Assembly: GCA_024364735.1 (NCBI GenBank)
Contig: JAGFNQ010007656.1
Location: forward strand, 173,343-237,342
Source: Boesenbergia rotunda
Lineage: Eukaryota; Streptophyta; Magnoliopsida; Zingiberales; Zingiberaceae
Direction: 5' to 3'
Length of the DNA stretch: 64,000 nt
Shown here piece after piece: positions 34,789-44,463 of the stretch (the stretch's first letter is position 1; each line of letters begins with the position of its first letter). The notes beneath the pieces are model-generated. The model made no database searches, was not told where the DNA came from, and saw only the letters and a list, made by a program, of their open reading frames with translations. Both the position numbers and the translations under genes were made by a program.

Positions 34789-35373
34789 CTCCCAAGATCA
34801 CCTCGGGAGGTCATGTCCCCGAGACCACCTCGTGGAGGCAAAATGCCTGAGACTCCCAGGGCCAGAAGATCCCGAGATCACCTCGGGGAAGCAGAGCCCA
34901 AGAAATATTCGGCCTCAAGGAACGGTCCCCCTTTTCTTCGAATCCGCGAATAACCATCACCAATTATCACGGAGTCATCATGACCCATAATTGTCGCAAC
35001 GGTCCGAACTTAATGACAGTGTGGACCGTTGCAAAGGTTATCCTGTAACTGATAACGCGGGGGGGGGGGGGGGGGGCGTGGCAATGATCGTGGAGACTCG
35101 TGCAATAGCCATCGCAGGTATAAATGGTACTCCAACCCCTCCGGTAAGGGGGTTACGCATTCTCTACTACATGCACATCTTCTTGCCTTCTTTTCATCTC
35201 CTTGATAGATGCATTGACTTGAGCGTCGGAGTGGGCTCCGCCGAACAACCTCCGGCGTGTTCCCCTAACGCTCATGTTAATCTCGCAGGGCGTGAGTTCC
35301 TCCTCTAGCGTCAGCGTCCGCGTGAGCTGAACCCTGGTGACTAGTCATCAACGTCAATTCCTTCCAAAACAAG

Positions 35374-35393
35374 TTTGTCGCCGTCTGTGGGAA
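35374..35393 (+). other. Primer-binding site of J
   Basis: TTTGTCGCCGTCTGTGGGAA, two bases after the LTR end at 35371. It resembles the TGGCGCCGTCTGTGGGAA site common in Tat/Athila elements, with one altered base. Confidence 0.75.
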
Positions 35394-35420
35394 ACCAGTA
35401 AAGCACCAGAAGGAGCACCA

Positions 35421-36815
35421 ATGAAAGAGCCGGCGAGACAATCCATTGTCTTGACGAAGGAGGAACAGGATCGCTTGGTGGCCAACGCCATTAAATAGGC
35501 ACTCGAACAGCACCAAATCAAACAGGCAGCCTCACAACGATGTGTTTCTGTGCGGGAGGAGATCTCCAGAGTCTCCTTCTTGCACCCTCAACCGCGATGA
35601 TCCGTCACACCACCGGGGTGACGCACCAGAGCATCCTCGGACCACCGGCGAGACACTCCCAGAGATATTGTGAAGGCCAACTCGGTAGCCTCTAGTGCGC
35701 TGAGACATGAAGATGGACAGGGGAAGAGGGAGGAACCTAAGCCCTCCCGTAAGGCTCCCTCTACTCCCTTCTCATTTGAGATTGTAGAAGATCCCATGCC
35801 GAAGCAGTTCAGTGGGCCTTGGATTGCTCATTATGAAGGGAAAATAGATCCGGAGGATCATGTCTGCAAGTTTGAAAATGCGGCACTCCTACACCAGTAC
35901 ACCTACGGTGTGAAGTGTCGAGTGTTCTTAAACACCCTATTCGGAGCAGCCCAACGATGGTTCCAGAGGTTGGCCCAGGGTTCTATCAACTCCTTCATGG
36001 AGTTTAGAACCGCTTTCCTCCACCACTTCACCAGTAGTCGTTGCTATCAGAAGATGACACTCAATCTATTTGCTCTCAAGTAGAAGCCGAAAGAGCCGCT
36101 CAAAGAGTACATCCAGTGGTTCAATTGGGTGGCACAAGATGTGTTGAGTGCCACGTCGGAAATCCTCATCAGTGCCTGTACCCAAGGGCTCTCGGAAGGG
36201 GATTTTTTTCCATCATTGGTGAAGAAGCCACCCGCCAGCTTCGACGATCTGTTGGGGTATTCAGTCAAGCATGCCAACATGGAGGAGGTGCAATTTGTCC
36301 GTCGCAAGGAACCAGCCGGAGCCCCCCCCCCCTCAAGCCATTTGTCGGTCCGAGAGGAGGGAACCCCCAGCACCAGCCCGAGGAAAAGTCCTTCACATGG
36401 GGAAGAACCAGTGGGCTGGCAAGCGAATGCTGGTCGAGACAGTAAACATCGAGCAGCCGAAGCCATTAATGAAGTACTACGGTTTTCATGGAAGTACGAC
36501 ACACTCTGCCGAGGAGTGTCATGCCTTGAAGAAGAAATTGAGTGAGGAGCCAGACGCCAACCCTCGGAGGAAGTGGAAGAAGACGGGGTATCGCCGAAAT
36601 TCCCCTTGGCGAAGCTCTTCTCCCCAACAACACCTGCCAACGGAAAGCGAGACCCGACGCTGATCTAGGTCACGATCAAGGGGAAGGAGTCGGGGGCCTG
36701 CACCCCACAGGTCTCCCTCCTTGGATAGAGACCCCAGGAAGGGCAAGGCCCCTGCACGCGACCCACCCTGGGGGCATGTGGGAGTAATCTCCGGAGGACC
36801 CACCGGAGGAGATTC
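35421..36815 (+). pseudogene. Tat-type gag of J (stops and a frameshift)
   Basis: The ATG at 35421 opens a frame with stops near 35496, 35598 and 35625. It then runs through PMPKQFSGPWIAHYEGKIDPEDHVCKFENA, AAQRWFQRL and FTQGL-type residues, the capsid core of Tat gag, with another stop at 36081. A run of C at 36320-36331 shifts the frame. The following frame gives YYGFHGSTTHSAEECHALKK, the His/Cys remnant typical of this lineage in place of a full zinc knuckle, and ends GVISGGPTGGDS, the usual link to protease, where E was inserted. Confidence 0.8.
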
Positions 36816-38087
36816 TGTTGGATCGAGAAAACATGATAGAGGGGGGGGGTGAATATCGTGAAAAACTTTCGGATTAATAAACTAGAATACGCAACAGAAT
36901 TGAAATAAAACACACGGAACACAAGTGATTTTACTTGGTTCGGAGTCGCGGTCGGCACCTACTCCAAGGCCCACGGTCCTTAGCCATTTACTATTGGCAA
37001 TTCTATAATGCGCAAAGATTTACAAAGCTTGTTACAATAGTAGTGCAATAAAGAAAATTATACTCTTCGTTACCAATGCCCGGTGTGGATCATACTTCTG
37101 AGCAGGGGGTCATCGTCAGCGCTAGAATCTCGAGATCGGAGGTTTCCGGAGCAGAGTGCTTGAATGAAGAGCGTAGAGACGTTGGAAAATTGATGTCTTG
37201 AAGCCTTGGGGTCGAGCCCCTTTTATAGCACTCCTAGGGGCACCCGGGACGCTGGGGGCGCCTGACACGTGCCTTCGGATCCGAGAAACCTCATCCGAAG
37301 CTCGATCAGTGCTTATCCCTCCAGAATCGACCTCGGAGCTGACGGGGGCGCCCGGGACACTGGGGGCGCCCCGGTTGACTTGGTTTGCTTGGCTTTACGG
37401 CTGATTTCGCTTCGATCACTGGTTGGCTTGGACCCAGGGCGCCCGAGACATCCAGGGTGCCTGGGACCATCAGGGCGCCCGGGACCTTGAGGGTGTCTGT
37501 CCCAGTAAGCTTCCGAAGCGATTCTTGCTTAGCTGTTCATTTGGCTTTGGCCTGGGTGCCCGGGACCTCCCGGGCGCCTAGCCCAGCTGCTGCCCCTCTC
37601 CTTTGGGGTGTTCTAAGCTGCAGAAACACATTCCTTCAGTCCCTGCATCCAAGGTTAGTTCCACCACAAACAAGGCAAGAAATGTTAGATTTTTTACAAC
37701 CGTAGCTATCTTGGTTCTGACTTCGGGTGTCCCAAATGGAACCCTAGGTCAAACCAACGCCTGCTGTTCCCTCGACGGGGAACGCGTCCTCACCTACTCC
37801 TCTGAGGAGAGTTTACCTTTTGCCAACTGGCTCCTCCGGTTGGACTTTTGCCCAACAGTCCTTTGCTAGGTGCCTAGCATCCCTTCGCCAGGTCTTCGGT
37901 ACCAAGCAGTCCTTCACCAGGTCTTAGAGTTTCGATGCCTAGCAGTCCTTCACTAGGTGCCCAGCAGCTCTTCGCCAGCCTTCTTTCTCACACTTAGTGA
38001 ACACATTAGACCAAAATAACATCTTAACTTTTGAACCTTTGACATTATCAAAATCCAGGTTTGACTTAGGTGCTGCCTGCACCAACA
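36816..38087 (-). repeat. 3' LTR of E (1272 bp)
   Basis: On the minus strand starts TGTTGGTGCAGGCAGC and ends CACCCCCCCCCTCTATCATG...GATCCAACA. The TATA-like sequence TATAAAA on the minus strand is at 37221-37227. Upstream of it, 37235-37600, are paired GGCGCC motifs of the form GGGCGCCCGGGA...GGGCGCC. Confidence 0.9.
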
Positions 38088-39527
38088 ATCTTCCCCTTTT
38101 TGATTTATGGTAACCCGGTTCAAAAAGTTAAGTTTAAACAAAAACAGGTAAAATGCCAACTTAATTTCCTCCCCCTGGAAGGAGTCTCCCCCTAGATTTT
38201 TCAAAGGTTCGCGAGGTTTGAAAAAGTTTCTAAGTTTTTAAAAAGCAATGATTTTTCAATACTTAGAACCTTTTAAAAAAATGTAAGTTAGAAAATATTT
38301 TCCAAAAACAATTTTTGGGTTGGGCACTTAGAAAATTTGTACTTAAAGAATTTACACTTAGAAAATTTTCAAGTAAATACTTAATTTTCGCACTTTAGAA
38401 AATTTTCTAAACTTCTTCTGAAGTTTTAATACTTAGAAAATCTGAAGTTTAATACAAAAAGAATTTCTACCATAATACTTAGAAATTTTTCTATTTAAGA
38501 TAAGTATTTAAAGAAATTTTGAAAAATAGTTTAAGTCATGTACTTAGAAATAAATTTTGAGAATAGCTTAAGTCAAGTACTTAGAAATAAAAAATGATTT
38601 AAGTCAAGTACTTAGAAATAAATTTTGAAAATGATTTAAGTCAAGTACTTAGAAATAAATTTTGAAAATGATTTAAGTCAAGTATTTAGAAATAACTTTT
38701 TGAAAAAGGAGAATTTTTTGAAATTTGAAAAAAATTTAAAACCTTCTCTCCTTTTCAATCTCTCCCCCTTTGCCATATATCAAAAAAATATAGTAAAACA
38801 ATATAGCAAAAGAAGTAAGGTGTTGTACTGAACCAATTCAAGGTTTAAATTGGACCAAAACAATTTGAATTATCTCTTTCGGGTCCTATCTAACCCAATT
38901 AGTTACTTACTAACTGTTATAAATAGTAGTTTTTGCTAGGGTTGGTCAAGTTAAGTATATTGTTCAAGTTAGATTTTCTATGCTTGACACTTAACCTGAT
39001 TACTGTTTAATTTGTATTTAGTACCTCAATTACTGCAGATGCACTGACTTAAAGCATCTTGAATTAAGTCAAAGACCTAAGCATCTCAACCCATTCTAGG
39101 TTATCAGTCAAAAGTACCCTACGGTGCTTGTGAGATGCTGGCTTCTAGATCTATAGGTGTATGCAGTTCTAGGGTTAGGGCCTAAGCTAGTCCATTTGCG
39201 AAAAAGCCCTAGTTTTGAAAGGGGTAATTTTACTTTAAAAAAACTAAGTCGAAAAATCATTTTTTTTAAATGCATAAAGAAAATAATTTTTTAAAATTAC
39301 ATAGGAACTGATTTTAAAATCAAGTAATAAAGTAGTTCAAAAAATAAATAGAAGTATAGTAAACCAATTCTACCAAGCAGTATAATAACTGATAAGGAAA
39401 AAAACTAATCAACTAGATAAGTTAACTGGTCAAAATGAGGACCAGCATAGTCACACCACAGTCAAATACAAGTCAACCCTACTGAGTAGGGGTAGTCAAC
39501 CAGTCAATAGTATAATATCGATCTGAA
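38088..39527 (-). other. Untranslated region, polypurine tract and tandem repeats of E
   Basis: Directly right of the LTR the minus strand reads AAAAAGGGGAAGAT, the polypurine tract (38088-38101). At 38526-38700 there are about five units of roughly 38 bases ('aagtcaagtacttagaaataaattttgaaaatgattt'). Near 39180 the segment 'ttcgcaaatggact' with 'ggccctaaccctaga' is shared with C. I see no coding. Confidence 0.8.
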
Positions 39528-40700
39528 CTAATAGGAAGGGCCGGGATGATCAGATGAGCTGAGCTGCCAGGATCGAAATAACGACATCATCTCATTATAC
39601 CGTGTGTCGCTAGTCTCTCGATCGGCTCTGCGGGCCTCCATATACTCTGCATGATTGGCTTCTACTTCCACCCTGAGACTGTGTACCTCTGTCTGAAGTA
39701 GAGCTAGCCTCTTGGTAGTCGTTGGAGGTGGAGGCTCGTCCATCTGCTCTCGAATCTCGGCCGCCAGATCTGCGACATCGACCTCTATCTCCTCATTAGA
39801 GTCGATCTAGGGTCCGGCTCGCTGACGTTTCCATGATAAAACCCCGGTACCTGAGACCTCTATGCCCGCTAGGGAAAAGTTTCTAAAACCTATTTCATCA
39901 AATTCGATCATTGTAGTCATCTCTCCATCAGTGATATTACGACTGTGATGATGAAGAATGGAGGTAATCATGTGGCAGTAAGGGGTGCGTACCCACCCCT
40001 GAGTAGTAACACTGGATGCATATAGAATCGTGTGGAACATGTGGAGTCCAATGTCGATATCTAGGTGATGGATCAATGTGTACAGTAAAAAGGTGTGGAA
40101 CGGTCGCATGGTCGCGATGTCCCTAGTGGATAAAGGTAAAATGCAACGGACTAGGACTCTATAAAGGGCGTAGTCCTGAACCTGAAGATCTATAGATTGA
40201 AACCGTCTAGTCAAAGGGTTTCAAGCGTCTCTATAAAAATAGGAATATAGGGTGTCTAGGTCAATGTGAGAGTAGGGAGCATCAAAGGGAGGATCTCTAG
40301 GAGGATAACAGCGAAATGTGGACTGAGAAAGTCGTAGTCCAAGAAATCTGTTGAGCAACAAGGGTGTTATTATCAAGGGCATCCCTTGTACAGTGGTGAC
40401 AAACACAAGGTCGTTTTGTCTGACTATATTGTTGTAGAATTCTGCACATAGGGTTGTGTTAACGGGATGAGTGCAGAAGACAAGGTTATCAAGCTGATAG
40501 AAGTTTATGACATTCATTGCTAACGGACAGGATAGTGTAAAAAACTGTCTATTTAGAAAACTCGTTTTGATGGGTTTATACGTTGTCCTAGCAAATTTAT
40601 TGCAAAGCTCCATGGTCGGGAACCTAGGGTCAGGGCTAGGTTCGGTCCCGGGGTTTGGTTGATTTGCACGACGTTTGCTAAAATAATACGAAACATGCGT
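39528..40700 (-). pseudogene. Extra ORF of E (plant transposon-protein-like domain plus coiled coil)
   Basis: A single minus-strand frame of about 390 codons with two in-frame stops (at 40221 and near 39807). The N-terminal part is basic and Pro-rich (SKRRANQPNPGTEPSPDPRF). The middle has a globular, hydrophobic-patterned region (TLCAEFYNN, MPLIITPLLLNRFLGL, then FHTFLLYTLIHHLDIDIG, TPYCHMITSIL). It resembles the 'putative plant transposon protein' domain that occurs in extra ORFs of plant retroelements; this is from memory and unsearched. The C-terminal third (RLALLQTEVHSLRVEVEAN) is predicted coiled coil. I see no signal peptide or membrane segment, so it is not a typical envelope-like protein. 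It lies where the envelope-like ORF of Sire elements lies. The true start is unclear, and the function is unknown. Confidence 0.6.
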
Positions 40701-40879
40701 TCAATGGTAGAGAGAATAAAGAAATTAATTTTAAGTCCAAAAGAAATGATACCGAGTGGTCGTCCGGGGAGGCATGGTCGAGGCGGAGTGGTTGAGGACA
40801 CGAGAGGGTCGTTCGGTCGCCTTGGAAGGAGAAGAGTTAGAGAGGAGAAGTGTTTTGGGTGTGGCAAAAGAAGGGAGTT

Positions 40880-41190
40880 TCAGGTGGTTTATATAGAGGT
40901 GGTAGGTCGGGCGCCCGGGAGGTCCTGGGCGCCCGGGTCAGAGCGTTGCTGCCTTTGGCAGCTTTTTTTTCCCCTGACCTGGTGCTAGATGGGAGCGCCC
41001 GTGATGGCCTGGGCACCCGAAGTCAGGTCAAAAGCTGCTATATGCAGCTTTTTAGGTTTTGACCTGTGCTTGGGGGCACCCGTGAGGACCCGGGCGCCTA
41101 GCTTAGCTAGGTGTTGAAAGCTTTTCTGCCTTGATCAAAGAGAAAAGAAGGGGGGGCGCCCGACGGTTCAGGGGCGCCCGGGCTATGTAA
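40880..41190 (-). promoter_or_regulatory. Promoter-like block upstream of the extra ORF, with GGCGCC pairs
   Basis: On the minus strand, TATATAAA at 40888-40895 is preceded by four pairs of GGCGCC-type motifs between 40908 and 41182 (GGGCGCCCGGGA..., GGGAGCGCCCGTGA..., GGGCACCCGTGAGG..., GGGGCGCCCGACGG...). The layout copies the U3 region of the LTR of the same element (TATA at 37221, motif pairs up to 37600). It suggests a separate promoter for the extra ORF. Confidence 0.6.
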
Positions 41191-42036
41191 TAGTTGATAA
41201 CTTTTGACCAGTTTGACCACTTGACCATGGTTTGACTATTACTGTTGACCAGATTATTTTGACTAGTATTAACAGGATTAATCAAGCGACAATCAGTTCT
41301 AAATTGTAGGCTTTAATGTTCGTACTAAACAAAAGTACATAGATCAGATAAATTTTAGTTAAGTTAAATTTAACCATTTCACCTGTTCTAAAGTTGTCAA
41401 TCACGTTTGCCTTATGGGTTTTCTTTTGTGAGACAGGTTTTGAATAGAAGTAAGAAGTTATTTGAAAAACCATGATTAATTTTGAAAAAGTTAAATTAAT
41501 TATGAAAACAATTGATTTTGAATTTATTTTGTAAAAGAGTGCTTTAATTAATGATTAACTGAATGTTTGTGTTAGATTTGAATTTGACAAAGAATAAATT
41601 GAATTTGAATTTCAAATATTGGCTTCCAGGTCTTGGCGAGACACTAGGCCTTCTTTGGTCGTAGCCTTATTGGATCATCAACCCTTTCCTTGATAAAGTC
41701 TTTTAATGAAATTTCATTTTCAAAATTATTTTTTGAAAAATTCTGGTCTAACTAGTTTGGGTCTTGGATCGGTAGCTTCGGCTAGTTTCACCAGTCTAAA
41801 GAGACCAAGTAGTGTATACTTGACCTTATTAGAAAAGGCTTCCCTAACGTACTATCATCTCACCACCACCCAATACTATGTTGTTCAAATTTCAGTTAAT
41901 TGGTTTAGTCCTTAGTCTAACCAGTCCTAGGTCTAAGCATGGTAAATTGCAGAAAATAAATAGACAAGCAATCATGCAATTTAAAACAAGAAAAGAAAAT
42001 TACTTAACTATAAAGATTGTTTTTAAGTTGGCTCCC
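41191..42036 (-). other. Non-coding interior of E
   Basis: About 850 bp without a usable frame on the minus strand. It joins the polyprotein remnant to the promoter-like block. The rest of pol was probably lost here by deletion, but I cannot place the breakpoint. Confidence 0.5.
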
Positions 42037-42213
42037 CCTGGACTAAAGCCACGGTAATGATTGGGCATGATATGAATCTTGTCCTTGGGGATCCAATACT
42101 GATTTGGTCCAGCTTGGTTGTTCAGGCATAGTTTGGGTACCCATGCCTGAACTTTAGGTCTAGACTGATTCAGTACAGCATAGTATGACCTTTGTCTAGA
42201 CTTGGTTCGTACT
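42037..42213 (-). pseudogene. Sire polyprotein fragment in E
   Basis: 59 contiguous codons on the minus strand, including QAWVPKLCLNNQAGPNQYWIPKD. Such 'aWVPK...' repeats lie between gag and protease/integrase in Sire elements (family knowledge). The fragment stops where the truncated LTR of D begins at 42214. Confidence 0.65.
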
Positions 42214-42464
42214 TTAGTGTAGAGCAGCTGGTTAGTACTTTAGTGTTACAACTAAGAGGTCTAGGGGTCAAATCCTGGCAAAGTAAATAAAATGAAAGTT
42301 GTTTTGTTTTTTTTGAAAAAAAAAAAGAAGGAAGAAAAAAAAAAATTCAGAGCAAGTTAAGGGGACTCAAGTAGGTGTAACCTAAGGCTAAGGATAAGGT
42401 AAAGTTAAGGTTAAGCAAATGTGACGTCCGCTTTAAGGAAGTTAAGGGAAGTCGGGTCGTCACA
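42214..42464 (+). repeat. Truncated 5' LTR of D (last 251 bp)
   Basis: Matches 49326-49576 almost base for base ('gtagagcagctggttagt...ttacaactaagaggtctagg' to the GTCGTCACA end). About 1.9 kb of LTR to the left is missing and sequence of E abuts directly, a deletion junction. Confidence 0.9.
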
Positions 42465-42467
42465 GAG

Positions 42468-42479
42468 TGGTATCAGAGC
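42468..42479 (+). other. Primer-binding site of D (initiator tRNA-Met)
   Basis: TGGTATCAGAGC, three bases after the LTR end at 42464; exact match to the usual plant site. Confidence 0.95.
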
Positions 42480-42733
42480 CGGTCTCCACCCTTCCGCCAC
42501 ACTGACATCAAGCATCAACCCTGCCGCCTACCAAGTAAGAAATTTAATGTTGTTTTGTTTTTGTTAATATGCTTTCTTTATTGACTGCTAGTATTAGTAA
42601 GTGCATGATAGTAGAAAAGCATGATAGTATTACTATGATATGATAATGTATGCATAGAGATAGTGAAGCAAGTTAGTAAGAAATAATATGCATTTATTTC
42701 TTATTTATTTTCTATACACCATAGAGAAAGAGA

Positions 42734-43744
42734 ATGGCAAGAGGACGTCCCAGAACTGTCCGAAATGAGGAGCAGACTCCTAGAGAGCAGGAGTCCACTG
42801 AGTCAGCACCACCCACAGATCTTCAAGGAGTGGTGGCCCAGCTTCAGAGGCAACTTGCTGAGCAGCAGCAAGTCATTGCTGCCTTGATGGCTAATCAGCA
42901 AGCCACCCCTGTTGCCACGCCAGTGGCGCCAGTGGCACAAGTAGCGACACCAGCGGTGACAGAGACTCCCCCAGTACCTCTGACAAGAGAAGTGAGACAG
43001 GAAGCATATCTGATCCAGTGGCAGAGACTGAAGCCCGAGAATTTTTCTGGCACAAGTGAACCATGGGATGCTCAGGCATGGTTCAAAACGGTGGAAAGTA
43101 TAATGGAGTTACTGGACTGGCCCGAGGTGGAGAAGATAAAGTGCACATCCTTCTGCCTTACTGGAGATGCTAGGATGTGGTGGGAAAGAGTGAAAGCTAA
43201 GAGGAATGTGAATCAGATGACCTGGGCCGAATTTGAAGCAGAATTTCTGGAAGAGTACTTTCACATGAAAGTGACAAACAAGCACTATGATGAATTTACT
43301 GAGTTCCGTCAAGGAGATCTGACTGTAGATGAAGCAGTGAAGAAATTCAATCGACTAGCTCGCTTGTGCCCAGAGCTAGTTAGTACTGAGAAGGAGAGAG
43401 TTAGGCTGATGCTCAAGATGCTGAGGCCCCAGATAGCTTTGAACGTGGCCGGCAGTGGTAACAGACCACAAACTTCAGAGGAGTTAGTAAGTAGTGCTTT
43501 GATCACTGAGCACTACTTAAACAGTATAAGGGTTACACGGGCGCAACAACAACAGACCTCAGCTCAAAGTCCCAAGGGAGTACACAGAATCAACAGAACT
43601 GGAAAGGGAATTCAAGCAAGAGAAAGCAGGGGGACCAGAAGACTTCTGAGGGAAGTAAAGGAGGCACCTCAAGCAAGCAGCCTAAGTATCCTCCTTGCCC
43701 AAAGTGTGGAAAGACACATCCTGGAGTGTGTCGTCAGGGCATGA
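42734..43744 (+). CDS. Gag of D (matrix/capsid part)
   Basis: Starts at the ATG 255 bp after the primer-binding site, preceded by AGAAAGAGA. Residues 1-45 are charged; 30-60 are Gln-rich (QLQRQLAEQQQ); 60-85 are Ala/Pro/Val-rich. Residues 90-260 form the retrotransposon gag capsid domain (WDAQAWFKTVESIMELLDW, AEFEAEFLEEYFHMKV, FTEFRQGDLTVDEAVKKF, LMLKMLRP). It assembles the cytoplasmic particle. From about residue 275 the frame departs from the expected nucleocapsid: a one-base shift near 43575 moves the zinc knuckles to the next frame, so the last 60 residues are probably not native. Confidence 0.9.
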   Translation: MARGRPRTVRNEEQTPREQESTESAPPTDLQGVVAQLQRQLAEQQQVIAALMANQQATPVATPVAPVAQVATPAVTETPPVPLTREVRQEAYLIQWQRLKPENFSGTSEPWDAQAWFKTVESIMELLDWPEVEKIKCTSFCLTGDARMWWERVKAKRNVNQMTWAEFEAEFLEEYFHMKVTNKHYDEFTEFRQGDLTVDEAVKKFNRLARLCPELVSTEKERVRLMLKMLRPQIALNVAGSGNRPQTSEELVSSALITEHYLNSIRVTRAQQQQTSAQSPKGVHRINRTGKGIQARESRGTRRLLREVKEAPQASSLSILLAQSVERHILECVVRA

Positions 43745-44463
43745 GTGGATGCCATATATGTGGAGCAGAGGGACACATGATGAAGGCTTGCCCTAACAAG
43801 TCAAGTGTTGGAGCTTGCTATATATGTGGAGTAGTAGGGCACATGGCCAAGGCTTGTCCTAAAGCAAAGCAACCTCCACCCCAGTTTCTTCAGTACGGAG
43901 GTGGATCTGCTCAGCTGCACCAGATGCAGCCAGTTATGGAGGGACCTTATTACAGCCAGATGAGGATGGAAGCCCCACCAGCCACAACCAACGCCAGGAT
44001 TTTCTCCATTAGCAAGGAAGATGTGGCAAATGCTCCTACTGTGGTCACAGGTCGAATACTCATCTCATCTCAGTATGCTATTGTGTTATTCGATACTGGG
44101 GCAACCCATTCTTTTGTATCTATACTATTCTCTAAAAAGCTAGGGATCCCACCAGAGAGTTTAAGTCAGGAGTTTCTAATAACTCTACCATCAGGAGAAG
44201 TTATGGCCTCTACCCAGAGGCTAAGGGCAGTACAAATCTGGATTTCCAACCGAGAGCTCTACAGTGACTTGGTAATCCTTGAGATGAAGGATTACGATGT
44301 CATTTTAGGGATGGATTTCTTGAGCAAGTACAGTGCTTCTATAGACTGCCGCAAGAGAAGGGTCAAGTTTACACCAGAAGCAGAACCTTCATTTGAATTT
44401 ATTGGAGACCCGAAGAGAAAGACAAAAAGGTTTTATCTACCTTACAAGCTCAGAGGATGTTAG
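43575..44463 (+). pseudogene. Nucleocapsid zinc knuckles and aspartic protease of D (shifted frame)
   Basis: In the frame one base from gag: a CPKCGKTHPGVC element, then two full CX2CX4HX4C knuckles (CHICGAEGHMMKAC, CYICGVVGHMAKAC), then the protease with catalytic DTGATHSFVS and the later MKDYDVILGMDFLS. The protease matures the polyprotein. The frame is lost near 44432 by a missing base, and pol continues one frame on. B has lost exactly the part from the knuckles to DTGA, so this is the only complete protease in the window. Confidence 0.9.

Larger units (their letters stand above)
32536..36815 (+). mobile_element. Element J: LTR and gag of a Tat-type Ty3/gypsy element
   Basis: The LTR is in two pieces (32536-32604 and 34794-35371, about 650 bp in total) because a copia solo LTR lies in it. 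It is followed by a primer-binding site, a gag frame and the start of the gag-protease junction. Protein similarity is to the gag of the Tat/Retand branch, which lacks a chromodomain. Element E cuts it at 36815; its pol is not in the window. The LTR start (TGAGAAGGGG) is inferred, not confirmed by a second LTR. A TATA box, TATAAAT, lies at 35119-35125, and an 18-base G run at 35059-35076. Confidence 0.78.
36816..42213 (-). mobile_element. Element E: 3' half of a Sire-type copia element with an extra ORF
   Basis: On the minus strand, from right to left: a short polyprotein remnant (42213-42037), non-coding sequence, a promoter-like block (41190-40880), an extra ORF (about 40700-39528), an untranslated region, a polypurine tract and the 3' LTR (38087-36816). 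Its untranslated region matches that of element C (reverse complement of 50280-50600), showing the two are relatives. Most of pol is missing. The right end is cut by element D. It landed in the gag-protease junction of J. Confidence 0.82.

Noticed and set aside
40553..40867. A 104-codon ORF at the start of the extra ORF region of E
   Set aside because: It is out of frame with the conserved-looking part, and its ATG is only about 20 bases from the TATA box, so it would be upstream of the expected transcript start.
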